A DNA stretch of 64,000 nucleotides from Mytilus edulis (GCF_963676685.1 NC_092344.1:43096589-43160588), one strand, 5' to 3'. Counted from the first letter of the stretch, positions 22,801 to 37,000 are shown. Program-made: numbers and translations. Notes: a model not told the origin generated them from the letters alone.

Positions 22801-24411
22801 AAAACACATCCCAGGGATTTAGTATTTTAACGTCATGAACAGTTAGAGAAGACATGACTAGTGCAATGCCAAAAATAAATGTATAGACAGGTAGTAGGAT
22901 AGTGAGGAATGCACTAATAAACTATATAGGCGAATGCAATTTACATGTGCCGTTAATTGGTACTATGAAATTCAAATACTTTTGCTAAGATGACTGTTTT
23001 TTGTGGGTTTTTTTTTTTTGGTCTCCATATACAGATTATAATGAACGCTACAGATGTGATGTTGGCTTAACCATTCTTTTGTGCTTAGTAAAACATAAAT
23101 TTTTAAAAGCACAACTCATTGTTGGGTTAGATCCATTTGGAGTAAGGGTGTGGGGGTGTGTCAAAATTGGGGTGGCGATTTAGCCGATTGGTCGTTTTTT
23201 TGGTCCTTTTTTTTTCTTTAATTAATTGACCATTTTATGGTGTTCTGAGGGTTAAACCCCTCCAATAAAATGACTCAATCCGCGTCTGAAATTAAAGCTT
23301 AAAATAGTTTTTTTTTCATTTTAAAAAACTGTTCCATTTTTATAACGTACCAAAAAATAATATCTCTTTTAACGTATTTGTTTGTGTGTTTACTTCTATT
23401 TTGGTTTGTAACACGGATTTTTTTTTTCTCAATCGATTTATGATATACTACTGTTGTCTTTATTTGATACTCTGTCGAAACGCATATTAATAACAATGAA
23501 GCAATTTAGCTCTAAATAAATCAACTAAAAATATACATTTTGTACACAACGTTTTCATCATTATTAAACACTAACCATAGGTAAAAAACATCTTGTAGGA
23601 AAACAATCTTCTTGTAACTATTAAACAGACATTTTATAAATGATCTAAGGCAGACTATTCCATCAAATCAATGTTCGTATCTTCTGTTTTCAGATGTAGT
23701 TAAATTTTTAAGTTCATATAATGTAAAACAAATGAGCTATTGGGATTCATTTTAACAAATCTAGCAAATTAGGGATTAATTTTTCCATTGAAGATTTCTG
23801 TAAATTAACATGTCTTTAGAAAGGTCTACTTTAAAATTTTAAGAAGTTCAACACTGGTTAACATTGCTGTTTTGTCCAGGTCAAATAACGGGACAACCAA
23901 CTATTTCAAAGTATTGAAATGAAACCAGGATTACTTCCGTACAGGCTTCAGCTATTTTCTGTGAAAGATTGACTAAAAAAGAGAGGCGAAAGTTATTCAA
24001 ACTTATAATATGCAAGATTTGTGACGACAGCAAACATTGAACATGTCTTCTAAATCAATTTCCGTCCTTGTTGAACTGTTTGGTTTTGAAGAGAAGTGAA
24101 TTTCGTATTTATGTTAAATAAAAGTTAAAAAAAAAATAGCTTAACGAAATACGCTGTAGAAATCGAGATATTTAGTAAATGCTTTATATTCTAAATGGTG
24201 GTCATATCAGTTTTTGTCAAACGGATGACTGTACGAAAGGTGTCGATGAAACTGGAATTAGTCTGCAGCCTCGCACAAAATTTCGATAAATGGATTGCAA
24301 GAGGAGACACTTTACACATGCAAACCATATTGAAATACATTTGCAAACTACATCGACTAAGTATATTTATATATGCATTCGGAGTAAAACTACAAAGTCA
24401 TATAAAGTACC
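22801..24411. other. Intergenic, nothing recognised
   Basis: AT-rich DNA. Near 23400-23470 the 'gtaacacggattt ... ctcaatcgattta ... atactactgttg' phrase is a dispersed repeat, also seen near 45790-45870. No gene is supported. Confidence 0.4.
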
Positions 24412-24671
24412 ATGTTGCTTACATTGTGATTTTTAAAAGGAATTACAAAATATTTTGACCCTTGTAACAACATTTGAAACTAAAGATTCCACAATCTTTA
24501 AACGCCATAGAATGTTTAAACATTAGACATTACATATACATATGTTGCTTACATTGTGATTTTTAAAAGGAATTACAAAATATTTTGACCCTTGTAACAA
24601 CATTTGAAACTAAAGATTCCACAATCTTTAAACGCCATAGAATGTTTAAACATTAGACATTACATATACAT
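24412..24671. repeat. Exact 130-bp tandem duplication
   Basis: 24412-24541 and 24542-24671 read identically ('atgttgcttacattgtga' to 'cattacatatacat'). The identity indicates a very recent duplication, or an assembly artefact. Confidence 0.93.
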
Positions 24672-25039
24672 ATTTTTCAATTGTATTGTTGTTCTAAAAT
24701 GATTATGACATTGATGTTTGTTATACATCATGATATTAAAATGTGAAGAATCAATATAGAAAAAATATATTAAATACCAAAATGTGCGCCCTGATATTGT
24801 TATTTTGTTTTGAAAAATGTATGTCACAGTATACCGGTAATGTGAAGGCACATTACATTGGTGTGTGTATGAATGAAACAAAAGAATTGTTTAAATAATT
24901 CCTATCATACAATAAGCATGTTTTTTAAACAAATTAGGCTTGTGTGATAAACTTATACTGTTTAAGAAATAATTGCTGCAAGCTATACTTTATTGTAGTT
25001 TTAACAAGGGTATGCATTATATTCGTGATTGTTTTTACC

Positions 25040-25300
25040 CAAGCAATAGTGAGGGCTAAAATAACATTTCCCGAGCAATAGTGAGGGCTAAAATAACATT
25101 GCATCAATTATTTCGATTCTGATTCGAACAATAGAGGTAATTTCTATCTTCAACAGCAGGTCTAATCCACCATTCACTATACAAATGACAGTTGTTATCC
25201 ATTCGTTTGATGTTTTTGAGATTTTGATTTTGCCGTTTGATTAGGAACTTTTCTTTTTGATTTTTTCTCGGTGTTCAGTATTTTTGTGATTTTACTATTT
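25040..25300. repeat. Small tandem duplication plus dispersed repeat
   Basis: 'gagcaatagtgagggctaaa' is doubled near 25043-25100. 'aatccaccattcact ... gacagttgttatccattcg ... cagtatttttgtgatttta' (25155-25300) is a copy of a dispersed repeat, also present at 51274-51505 and 52290-52415. Confidence 0.65.
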
Positions 25301-26142
25301 TTGGGGAAAGTTTCGATTGAGCTCATGCTGTAGTTTGATATATTACGTTGTACTGCAGTTCTAAATAAAACAAAGACAACAAATAATTAAATAACTTCTG
25401 AAACTTAAGTTTAAGTAGGACAAAAAAGAGAAAACATGTTATAGCGTTGATACAACTACTGTACCTGATTCAAATCTAAAACGTACCACGCACGCCGTTA
25501 TTTTACAATAAAATTTAGGAGTCTATAGGAGGAACATGAGTAACTGAACCTTAAAAAATAGACAAGCAAGAGTCTATATCATATAAAAAAAAACTTTTTT
25601 GATCAGTTTGTTTTGTTAATTGTTAAATGAAATTCTAAACATAACTCATATTAATACTATAATATTATAAAAAGACTATTGTTACATGAACAAACACAAT
25701 AGAAGAACATTACAAATGTGTATATAAACCTATTAAAAAAAACCACTCAACACGTGGTTTTGGAATTAATATCTTCGGAAAGTCCAAGTACATAGGATGT
25801 AAACGCCAGGTAATTATGCATATTTTGCTTTGTTTCCATGTGGTTTTCATCAAACGCACACAATGCCATAATTTTTTTACATTCTTAAGTGAAAGCTGAT
25901 GAAAGATATTAATTTAGTGTTATACAAGTTCAGACCGAATAACATAATATGGCAGTAGTCAAACATCTGTTTTATACCACAAAAAAAGGCATTAAAGGTG
26001 AAAACCTTGGATCTAAGAATGATTTTAAAGGGGAGCAGGAAACATTGAAAAAAGTGACGATGCCATTAATCTACAGCAGTATGGAACAAATTAAGGCCAC
26101 GATTATAGATTCCATTTTGAAACTAAAAATGTTCTTGAATAT

Positions 26143-26310
26143 GTAGATATAGGAAGATGTGGTATGAGTGTCAATGAGACAAATCTCCATCCAAATAACA
26201 ATAAATAAAAGTATCCCTTTATAGGTCAATGTACGGCCTTCAACCTGGAACCTTGGCTCACACCGAACAACAATCTATAAAGGGCACCAAAATTACTAGA
26301 CGTGTAAAAC
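26143..26310 (+). repeat. Dispersed 'gccaatgagacaac'-family copy
   Basis: It begins 'tagatataggaagatgtggt' and continues with 'gtcaatgagacaaatctcc', 'ggtcaatgtacggc' and 'cttggctcacaccgaac'. Same family as 21925-22110 and 39535-39790. Confidence 0.75.
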
Positions 26311-27514
26311 CATTCAATGTGTCTATTAAAGAGTAGTTTTCCTTTGACTTCGTTCGTGTGACCTTTTTTTTTATCAAGATTCGTATTTTCGTCGGAAATT
26401 TGTATGTGATTTGTTGATGCTCAGAAACAACTATTCTTTACCCTAAAAATAATAGGATACGCATTACATGTGCATATTGTTTAAAAATGTATTTGATAAA
26501 ACTGAATTGGATAATTAGAAATTAGGATAACAATACACAGAAAAGGAGGTAGAAGATACCAATTACACATTATCATGAGTCGACGAGATAATGTCATCAC
26601 TGTTAGAAAACAAAAGTTTGAGCAACATGAGTTCCATGAAAGACTGGAGTGATCTCATGTGATCTGGAATTGTAGGTAGATCCTGATTTGTAATAATTTC
26701 ATTACCTTTTATGGAAAGAGCATTAATTTTAATAACGTGTATCTATTGATCAGTTTATGATGGCTATTATAAATCTAAAATTCCCAACATTTGAATTATC
26801 AAAATAAAAATGTATGTTTGTAATTTATTTTATGAATATTAATTGGTCTCAAAGTTTGATCAACCAAACGAGAAGGTAACTACATATTTAAAATTGCACG
26901 TGTTATCAAGAAATGGATCTTGAAGTATAAATTTAACACGTGTGCCAATTAACAGAATCAACCAAATGGAAAAGATTAATTTTATATGAGAATGTGTATA
27001 CTGACTGCAATTTGGGTAAAACTGTCATATATATCGGACGCATAAATCTAAAGTGAACATGTGGTGCACATAGTTTAAAAAGGATTAAGTGGGTAACTGT
27101 CTTTTTGCAGTCTAGTTTTCGATAGCAATGATTTACCTAAAACATTTAAAATACTTATACAACTGATAATTAATGTTCATTTAACCCCCTCAAAAAACAT
27201 TGATCATTACATCCGTTTGATGAAAACCACATGGCAATATAGCACTTTATATGGTTCTGTTTTTGTTGGTTTATATAGCTAAGTATTTTCAGGACTTTTT
27301 TTCTATTTTCTAAATGATGTGTAATTAAAACTGAGACCTTTAAAAAGCTGAACTTCTTTGTATCAGGATCAAGTGTCAAAGAAACCAAATATTGAAGGTA
27401 AAGGAAAATAAAACTTTTAAAATAATTAAGCAGCAAAATGCAGGATTTTGAAATAGGTATAAACCTAATTATCCTCTGGAATATTCGATGTATTCAGCTA
27501 TGTACAGCTTATTA

Positions 27515-27730
27515 ACGGACGGACGAGCGGACGGACGAACGGACGTACAGACCAGAAAATAAGATGCCCATAAATGGGGCATAAAACAGTACTTAATAAC
27601 TAAACATATATAAATATAAAAATAAAGGGGACGTGGTATGATTGCCAATTATACAACCATCCACCAAAGTGCAAATCTAGTGGATGTAAGTAACAATAAG
27701 CAACCAAACAGCCTTCGACAAGTCTCATTT
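27515..27730. repeat. (GGAC)n-containing repeat end and short relic
   Basis: 'ggacggacgagcggacgg' near 27517 is followed by 'agatgcccataaatggggca'. The same end occurs near 40620-40690. A diverged 'ggtatgattgccaattatac' relic follows at about 27635. Confidence 0.6.
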
Positions 27731-27829
27731 CGCATCATATTTCTTGAAAATTATGTAATAGGAATGTAAAGATATAAACTAGTATCTACAATATTGAAAA
27801 TGTTGCGTCGCCAGGAACAGTATGCATGA

Positions 27830-27835
27830 TTTATT
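27830..27835 (-). promoter_or_regulatory. Candidate poly(A) signal of the TRANK1-like gene
   Basis: AATAAA on the minus strand lies about 75 bp downstream of the last stop codon, a normal spacing for a short 3' UTR. It is weaker evidence in such AT-rich DNA. Confidence 0.5.
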
Positions 27836-27909
27836 CTTTAAATAAAGTTTAATTGACAGTTTGAACAAAATATGCAAACGGTCCTATTTGTATATGACCT
27901 TGTAGAGTT

Positions 27910-28041
27910 CTAATCAACAACATTCATATCAATTTTGCGCCAATTATTCTTTCCTCTCCCTTTATTTCTGCGTTTCTTCTTTTCGTTCTGTGGTTTGTAT
28001 TCTAGTTCATCTAAATCGTTGTGTGGTTCTGCAATATCGGT
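27910..28041 (-). CDS. TRANK1-like: TRANK1-like exon 17 (last): basic tail and stop
   Basis: After a 'gtttcag' acceptor it encodes 'TDIAEPHNDLDELEYK', then a very basic stretch ('NEKKKRRNKGRGKNNWRK') and 'IDMNVVD', with TAG at 27912-27910. It enters in phase 0, matching the donor at 29208. A lysine/arginine-rich end suggests nucleic-acid or ribosome contact, or a nuclear signal; this is inference. Confidence 0.85.
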   Translation of the reverse strand, partial: TDIAEPHNDLDELEYKPQNEKKKRRNKGRGKNNWRKIDMNVVD

Positions 28042-31000
28042 CTGAAACATTCAAAAAGATTGAGAAGATGAGAAACGAATTACATTAAAATCTGATATAT
28101 AAATTCCGGAATGCGATAGATAAATTAGAAAGTCAAAAGAAACTGTATTAGTCACACGATCATTTAGTCTTTTTCAGATCTAGTTTAGACATTGGAAATA
28201 TTGCTATGATTTGACCCCGAACCTAGTCAAAGCTGATCTCAATTGACTTTTTTGATTCAGCGAAGACGAATTTTAAAAGTCAAATGATGAAATATTCTGT
28301 GAAAAATATATTTCAACGATTTTAGCTGTTGTGTTTGATGAAAGATAAAGTAATCTGACAAATACAAGTTTTTAAGAGGACCATCAAAATGACTATTGAT
28401 ACTCCAAATTCAGAAGTCAGTTTTAGGTTGCAATCACCTTGTCCGTCCGTTCCTCTAATTGTCAGTTCATATTTCAAAAATATTTATTCATCACACTTTT
28501 TGTAAGTACTACTATAACTATTTACTTCTCATTCGCTTGACAATGAGTTGCAAAGTCTTTTCGAATCTGTCAGATACGTATTTTTGTTTGTTTGACGACA
28601 ATTTTTATTTTGCACATGTTGAATGCTTTTCATCGACGGTGAGATTTAAGCCCGTCACATTATGTAAGTGCCTGTTCCAAATCAGAAGCCTGCAATTCAG
28701 TGGTTAATGATGTTTGTCATAATATTTTTCGTCTCTTTTGATTTGGACAATATCAGGCCATTCATTTTCTCGTAAGAATTGTCAAAAGGTATCATAAGGC
28801 CTAATTAAGTTAAAGAACATATATAATCTAAAAAACAATGCTTTAAACTATGATGAGGGCTGTCGGACTTTTGATGGCAAATAAGTAGTATTCACAAAGT
28901 GCTAAGTATTTAATTCTAGAATACGTGAACTAAGTTTAAACTTGGAAGGTATAATGTTTGAGTAATATTGAAATATAATGCTAAGTGGTATAAAATAATA
29001 TTCAAATGTATAGCTCAGTCAAAACAATAAAAAATATCATTTCCTAAAAATGAATTTAGTTTAATAGGCAAGGGACAGTGTAAGCCTAAAAAGTACGTTA
29101 TCACATATTAAGTAAACGTATGTGCTCAAATCCCTCAGATATAACACCGATAAGGATAAAGGAGATTTCCTGATAATGCATACAATGTAAAATACTATCT
29201 AACGTACCTTAAGCTTTACACTGGATAATTCTTTGACGCTATCTCTCAATTTGGATTTAAGCTGTACAAGTTGATGCAACTTTTTCTCCACATTTTTTGT
29301 TGTCTTCCATTGTTTTGATTTTATCATTTCAGCTAAATCTGTATTACAATCCTCAAAACGTGATAGCAGTTGGCTTATTCTGATTTCATCTACCCCATAC
29401 CTTTCACTTATATCGCCGGATGATAATTCGTATTTTGTTATAAATTGACGAACTTTTTCTAAACCGGGTTTTCTATTTTTTTCTTTTCAACTGTAATGTG
29501 ATCTTCACGAACGGTTCTAATTTCGTCCTCGTCAATTTCGATTTCTTGTATTATTTGGATCTCTTCATTTGTTTCTTTAGCAGAATTGGGATCTGATAAA
29601 ATTCTTATAGTTTGTGGCAGGAAAAAACTCTCTCTTGTATTAAATACCGACTCAATTTGTTCTTTTGAAATATGTTTCTTCTGATTATCCCATGCACATT
29701 TTATCAAGCTATCCCCTTTTTGCTTTAACAAATTTTTAAAACAAATGCAGACATCTGCAATGCCAGAGGAAGTTTGTATTCCATGTATAGCTTCTAAAAT
29801 GTTTTTGGGATATTTTTCATCACATCTTAAAAACGCAAATTCCTTAAGGAGATATGGTTCCAGTTCGTATGACACCCCTTCACCCATATTTATGATGTAT
29901 ACCATACTCAATAATATAACATCTTCTGCCATATCAATAATTGAGGACAAAGATTCATCACCTCTCGTAAATTTTTCGGACGACTCTTGTAGAAGCAGAT
30001 ATTCATCAAGACGTCGAAAAATTATACTTATGATATTAATATTTCCTCTAATTCCAGCCAATATCTCAATATTTTTTTCTAAAAAATCTGGTATATCGTC
30101 ACTAATTGACGCTTCTTTGCTTGCGCAAATTATTGCATCAGTTGTCCATGCGTTTGAATAAAACATGCATCGCTCGACGAATTTTGAAGTTGTGATATAT
30201 GACGACGGAATAGCAAAATGACATTTCTTTGCAGACTTCTGCATTCCACAAAATTTCGATTGCATACTGAGACCAATTGAAGTGAAATACTTAACCCAAA
30301 TTAAAAGTAATGTCAATTCTGGTATTGTTTCCTCTGTTTGTTGTTTATTCATCCTCTCAATAAATATGCTAAACCGTTTCAAGGCTTTGTATGGATTGTG
30401 GTATAACTTTAAACAATCAATACTTTCTTTGAAAGAACGAACAACGGATAACGCAAATGGATCATGTACATTTGTTTTTGAGATGAAGCCACAGCAATAC
30501 GCTTTCTGTCGACTTAACATATTTTTCTTTCTCTCTTGTAAGACTGTAAACTCGAGATTTGTCAGACTGTCGTTCACTTTCTGTTGCAGACCTAAGATCT
30601 TTTTGAAGAAAATGAATTCGAAAAATCGAGCTACACTTTTTTCTATCTTTTTAGAAGATGCCAATTCCGATTCAAAGTAAATTTCCATTTGGGACCGTAC
30701 ACCAATCAAGATTTCGAACAAGTCTGGTTTTGTATTACTGATATGAGGTACAGTAAGAATCAAATCTTCCATTAATCTTCTGCATTTGAAAAACTGAAAA
30801 CTTCTTTGTTCAGACTGATTCAAAATAAGGTTTTGCTCCAAGTTTAGACCTAGCTTTGTATTACAATCGTTTAAAAATTGTTCCAGCTTAACATTGTGCA
30901 TGTCCAAACGAATGAGCTGCAAACATTCACTATGAGTGAAAGAAACTTTAGTTTTAATGACTCTCGGAGACGTATCTCTAAAATTTTGCGATTTTATAGT

Positions 31001-34000
31001 CGGCTTAGACAATGTTTTCAATTTTTGTCGTTCCTCCTCAATTGATTTTCTTATTTTATATAACCATAATTTAGTTTTTGTTAAAAGGTCTTCAACAATC
31101 AGTTTATAAATACCAGGTACATCATCGACAACTGTTTTAATAGTTTTTGGAGTTACTGGATCGCGAACCTTTGCCATAACTTCAAGTATACGAGGTTTGT
31201 GGATAGGATTGTAAAAATGTTTGCCAATTTCAATTTTTACACCATTATCCCTCAAAAACTGTTCCTTTTTTTGCTCCGTAAATCTTGCTGATAGTTTTGA
31301 TAATGGGACTAAAATGAGAAAGATTTTAAACAAGTTCTCCATCCCTATCACAATTTTTGATAAGTTTGCGTCTATTTTCAGGTCGGAATTATTGACCATC
31401 CAACTAAGACACTCCAATTGTCCTACTTCATTTGAATGCGGTTTTCTTTTCACAAAGCAATTGAATGCAGTTCCAATAAATCTTTGCTGACCAGTTAGCC
31501 TGCCAAGAAGCAAGTTTGATTTCCCGATCTCGTCAGTTACTTCTCCGTAATTGCATTTCCGGTCCCTGTACTTGTTTCGGCATTTATTAAAGTTATAAAT
31601 TGCTTCTTCTAATTTTGCAGACATTTCGTTCGTATTCGTACTGTTAGAACATAAAGCACTCCCATCAGATCTAATGGTGATTTGTGTGAGAGAATCTAAA
31701 TATGAACATATGCCTATCATATATGTTTCTTTGTCTTTTCGAAACAGCGGAAGTGCTTCTTGTGCATAACCGTAGTCAACATATAGACTGGCCGCTTTTC
31801 TTGTCTGTCCTATGAGGAAATAAATAAAAAATTATAGACAGGTGTATAAATAAATTAAATAAAATCAAATATGAAATATCAACATATATATCACAGCTAA
31901 AAATTAAACTTGTGGTCAAACCTTCAGGTCAATGATCTAGATGATTGGGTCTTATCAAGTTATTGTTAATAATTTTCTTTCACACGTTTTGAATACAATA
32001 CAATATATTGAAAATTGAAAATTCATTTATATCACTTTGTGTCAATGGTCTAGGTTCTTAGAAATGGGGAATGTGCCAAAGAGACAACAACCCGACCATA
32101 GAAAAAAACAACAGCAGAAGGTCACCAACAGGTCTTCAATGTAGCGAAAAATTCCCGCACACGGTAACTCTATAACAGTACCACAATTTGTTTTTTGTTG
32201 CGATTGATTATCGTTACACGTGTTCAATAAAATATGATAAGTTAGTCAGTGGTGTTATTATTGAAGTCCGGTTAATTGCAATTTATTATAAATGAATTAA
32301 AAACATAGACGGCGTGCACAAAGCTGAGTCCACAAACGTAACGTCTTCAAATTACTAAAACCATTTACGACGTCCGCATTTTCCCCCAGAAAACAAGCGC
32401 GTAACAAAAACACTGGACACTTAGTTTATCATATAACTTTAAATATTTACGTTCAACATATTTCTTTTTTCTTTCGAACAAAAAAGTGCAGCAAATGCAC
32501 ATTCTGGAAATATAAATAAATATATGCAAAGAGCAGTGCAATGGAAATGATTAGCGACTATGTCGTGAACCCTTTTTCAGAAAATAGCGTTAAAACGTCA
32601 TTTCTTTAGATTGTAACATAATAGCTGGACATTAAAAAAATTCAAGTGTTAAGTCGAGACTATCGAATCATTCATATTTTGCAGATTATCTTAAACAACT
32701 GGTTATGCACATTTTGAATACCAAGTCATTTTGAAATAAAAAGATTGCAATTACATATTTTTTCTTGCCGATTCTTCCATTTCGATTATTAGTCCTTCTA
32801 AATTACTACTTCTTACACATAACGAAGATAATTCCAAACTTATCTACCATGATCGTTTTTGATTTTTTTGCGATGAATTTCGTGTGATGCCCGAGTCCGA
32901 ATCCGAACAATTCTGTAATACGAAAATGCAGGAAAATATGTTGCATTTGTATAAGTTTTAGGTCAAAAACTCTAATTTATGCTTATTTAATGTTACAAGT
33001 TACACCGTATTTTTGCCGTTTTCTATATGTCCGTTTCATGCTTTATAGATTAAATTTTAATTTACCTTACTTTTAATGTGCATTTTAATGGCATGCATTT
33101 ATTATTTTATCATAAGAAATTTCTTATTCTTATTTTTATATAAAACTATTTTAAACACGGTTGTATAGAACTATTTAAAAAGCGCATTTTACAGTTGCCG
33201 TCAACTTTGTGCACGCCGTCATAGTCAGATAAACAATGAGTTGGCTTTCTGTAGTAGTTATTCACACAAGGACATAACGGAAAACAAGTAGAAGTTCATT
33301 AACCTCTGATACTTGTTCTGTCAGTTAGTGAACTATTGTGTAATTTAATCAAACAGTTATTTCGTATGTAACTTTTCAAATCTCATTATAGATACTGGTT
33401 ATTATAATTTTAAACAATTGGAATACAATAATGTACTATTTAATAAAACTGGTTTAGAAAGCAGAACTTGATGATCATTTACCATTGTTCAATAGAATAG
33501 ATGCTGCAAGCTTAATATAATCATTTGCACCATCGAATTTTTTTACCAGGAACATCACTCTGCAAGAAATATCACGAATTCTATTCAAAGCTTTTTTCAT
33601 TTCGTCGTGATTTTTCTGTGTATGATAATACTCAGCAGCATTCCTATTTATTTGGTCTTCAGTTTGATTATCCCGTACTTCTGTTTTGTCTGGATTAGGG
33701 TTCTCCTGAAACATCCAATAAGACGTTAGAAGAAGTGTCCATATAGATAGACAGGTGTACAAATTTTAAACAATCTTGCATTTAAAAAGTCATATACACT
33801 TTTTACCTTGTTAAGATGCTCAGAATAAAAGAAAAACATGTTGATGAGTTCTGTGTTTAACATTACTATCAAAATATATCAGGAAAAATTTGCGATCATT
33901 TAAAGGACTTCTTTCGGAAGTAGTTCAGCATAAGGTTGGGTAATTATGTAGTCCATGCTTAAATGTTTATACATACTATACAGAACTAAAGATGACAAGA

Positions 34001-37000
34001 CATTCTTTATATATCTTGATTCTAGTCATTTAAAAAATTTACAAATGAAAAAGGTAGGTCAAATTTTGACTGTGAAATAAGTGCATGAAATCGAATATGT
34101 GCGCTTAATACGAATGTAGATTTTTCTAGTATATACATCAAAAACAATATCTACATGTATTTATATAAAACCAATATCTATTCTAAGGATAACGATTTTT
34201 TTTGGGTAATTTTAGTAATAAACTAGAGGCTCTCAAGAGCCTGTGTCACTCACCTGATTCTACTTTTGGTTTTAAAAATCATATAAAAAAGATAAAAATC
34301 ATGACCGATACTTAAATAGTGATTGAGGCCAAATTTGGTTAAATATTGTATTCCATTCAGTGGTTCTCTACGAGAAGACATTTGTATGCATGTCCTATAG
34401 GGTCCTAAGTCCCCTGCTGGTGGCCATCTTGGATGCTGCATCGGCTTCAGAGTAACAACACTTGGTCAGCATATCATAAGAAACAATCATGCTATGTTTA
34501 GTTTCATTCCATTCAGAGGTTCTCTAAAAGAAGACATTTGTTTATATTTCCCATAGAGTTCTATGTAAACTAAGTCCCCCGCTGGCGGCCATTTTAGATG
34601 ATTGATCGGCTACATTGAACACCACATGGTCAGCACCTCATAAGGAACATTCATACCTTGTTTGGTTCCATTCCATTCATTGGTTCTCTAGGAGAAGTTC
34701 AAAATGTAAAAAATTATCGACGACGGAAACCAAGGGATGAGAATAGCTCACCTGGCCCTTCGGGCCAGGTGAGCTAAAACTCGTAAACATGTCATTAACA
34801 GTACTATAGAGAGATGAGGTCGGCAATTAGCGTGTTGGCGGTCGAAAAAAAAAGTTTTTCTTCATCCGCGTTTTTTTTTTTAAATATTTCGTTCGTTTGT
34901 ATTATTTGAACAAGAAAACAGATGGTGATTTTGTATTTCAGCGCAAAATATAATTTAAGACAGTCCTTTATCTAAATGTTACTTCTCACCTGATATCTGT
35001 GAAGTGAATGAATAGCTTCTTCAAACTGTTTGTTTTCAAGATGTACATCAATGGATTTTTCGTAACGTCCAGCACGTTCGTAATATTTACAACTTTCTAG
35101 GGGTTTCTTTGTTCTTCTATACATTTCGGCTGCTTTTTCAAACTTGAAATAAAAGAAGAATCTTTAATACATGAAAAACATGACCCAGTGACACTATTCC
35201 CTATGAACAAAAATAAAATTTCATTATATAAACGACTTTCTCATGTTTATTTCTATTTGTGGTTTCTACTGTTTTTGACTTTACAACTCCCTACCTATTT
35301 TTTGAAAAAAAAGTGCGGTCGAAAAAAGATTATCTTGCCACACAATAATCTAATGCAGTAAAAATTATGAAAGGAACATAAAAATTAAGGTGTGCTTCAA
35401 ACTAGTTTAGCAGGCTGGAATTCACACAAATAATTTGCTGAAAAAAACCTTTTGTACTACATAGTTAAACCATTTAGAATTATGTCAATACCCATGATTA
35501 GTAACCCTCTTCAGAAGAATTGGACAGCGGTCCCATGTTTGTTATATTTGTGTTAAAAATTATCGTAACTATGAAGACAAATCGCTAACGTTAAATCGGT
35601 ATCGGCAAAATCAGTTACGGTAAATCGGTATAGGTCAAACAGAAGTAGGTATCTGAAAAGTGAAAACACGTGACAACTCAACACTGTCAAGCTATTTACA
35701 AATACATTGCGTAAAACAGGATCTCATAAAATTGTGAAGAAAATATGTGTTTGATCACACGCACATGCGAAGAGATGGATACGCAATAAATCTCTACTCA
35801 AGATTGGATATAAAATATAATTGCGATATGAAAAATGACATAATTGTGACATATTGGTGAATTCAAATGAGACAGCAACATAAGTATTTAAAAACCGAAA
35901 AAAATGTAGAGTTCACTATGCATCTGAAAGATGTTCGACCTCATAAGTAAAAAATAAACTGACAACGGCATGGCTAAGAAACAGACACACAACAATGGAT
36001 GTGTCAAGTGATGAAAAAAGCTCAATTAGTCCTTTGTGTCTCAGAGTCTTTTGTAGACGAGTTTATTTACAACCACTGGGTCGATGACACTGTTGGTGGA
36101 GTTTTAATTCCCCGAGAGTATCACCAGCTCAGTAGTCAGCACTTCTGTGCTGTGGTGACATGAATTATCATTGATATGGTCCTATTTCCAAATGAACAGT
36201 TTTGAATTTTTGAATTTTTAATACTAAGGCTTTTCTATTTAGGAATAGATAACCTTAGCTGTATTTGGCAAAACGTTTAGAAATTTTGATCATCAATGCT
36301 CTTCAACTTCGTACTTTATTTGGCCTTTTTAACCTTTTTGGATTCGAGCGTCACTAATGAGTCTTTTGTAGACGAAACGCGCGTCTGGCGTAAATACAAT
36401 ATTTAATTTGGTATCCATGGTTTATTTGGGCAATTTGAGCTAAAAATATAAGCTGCGGTTAATTTGACGATATTTGCCATTTCGTGATAGCTGTGTACAA
36501 CTTTACCGTTATCAACTTTTATATGGGTAGTAGTTGTCAGAATCTAGAGAAAAAAATCATCTTGACTTTCATAATTCAATAATCTAAATCCCTGATTTCA
36601 AGAATAAGAATAAAGATTAAGATGCAATTACTACTATCAAACACAAAATATGACATTGTGTAAGGTATGAAAGCACAATCTAATCAAATCCGAAAGTGTA
36701 TTTTGATGATGACCATATCATAAGTTTATTTGGAATAAGTCTAAAAACAATTTTATAATAAAAAAAATGATAAATGCCCTTGTAGTTTAGAAATACATAT
36801 GGTTGTGGATATTTTTATTTCAATTCTTATTTATTGTCGCCTGAATATATATTTGGCCACCATTCATCAAATACAGTACTTTACATACTGGAAAAAATGT
36901 TTGTGTACGACTTTGTACATATTGACAGATTCAGTTATTGAAAATATAACATAAAACACGATATCAAAGAGTTATCGTTTATACTAACCTGTTCTCTTTT

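Larger units (their letters stand above)
31810..33482 (-). other. Intron with two mobile insertions
   Basis: It holds a repeat copy at about 32042-32165 and the 911-bp terminal-inverted-repeat element at 32309-33219. Confidence 0.75.

Noticed and set aside
29459..29483. Programmed -1 ribosomal frameshift at the A7 tract
   Set aside because: In frame, the tract reads G AAA AAA A, not the canonical X-XXY-YYZ layout; a one-base indel is simpler.
29745..31490. Plus-strand open frames of 89-138 residues
   Set aside because: They lie antisense to the large TRANK1-like exon and have no recognisable motif.
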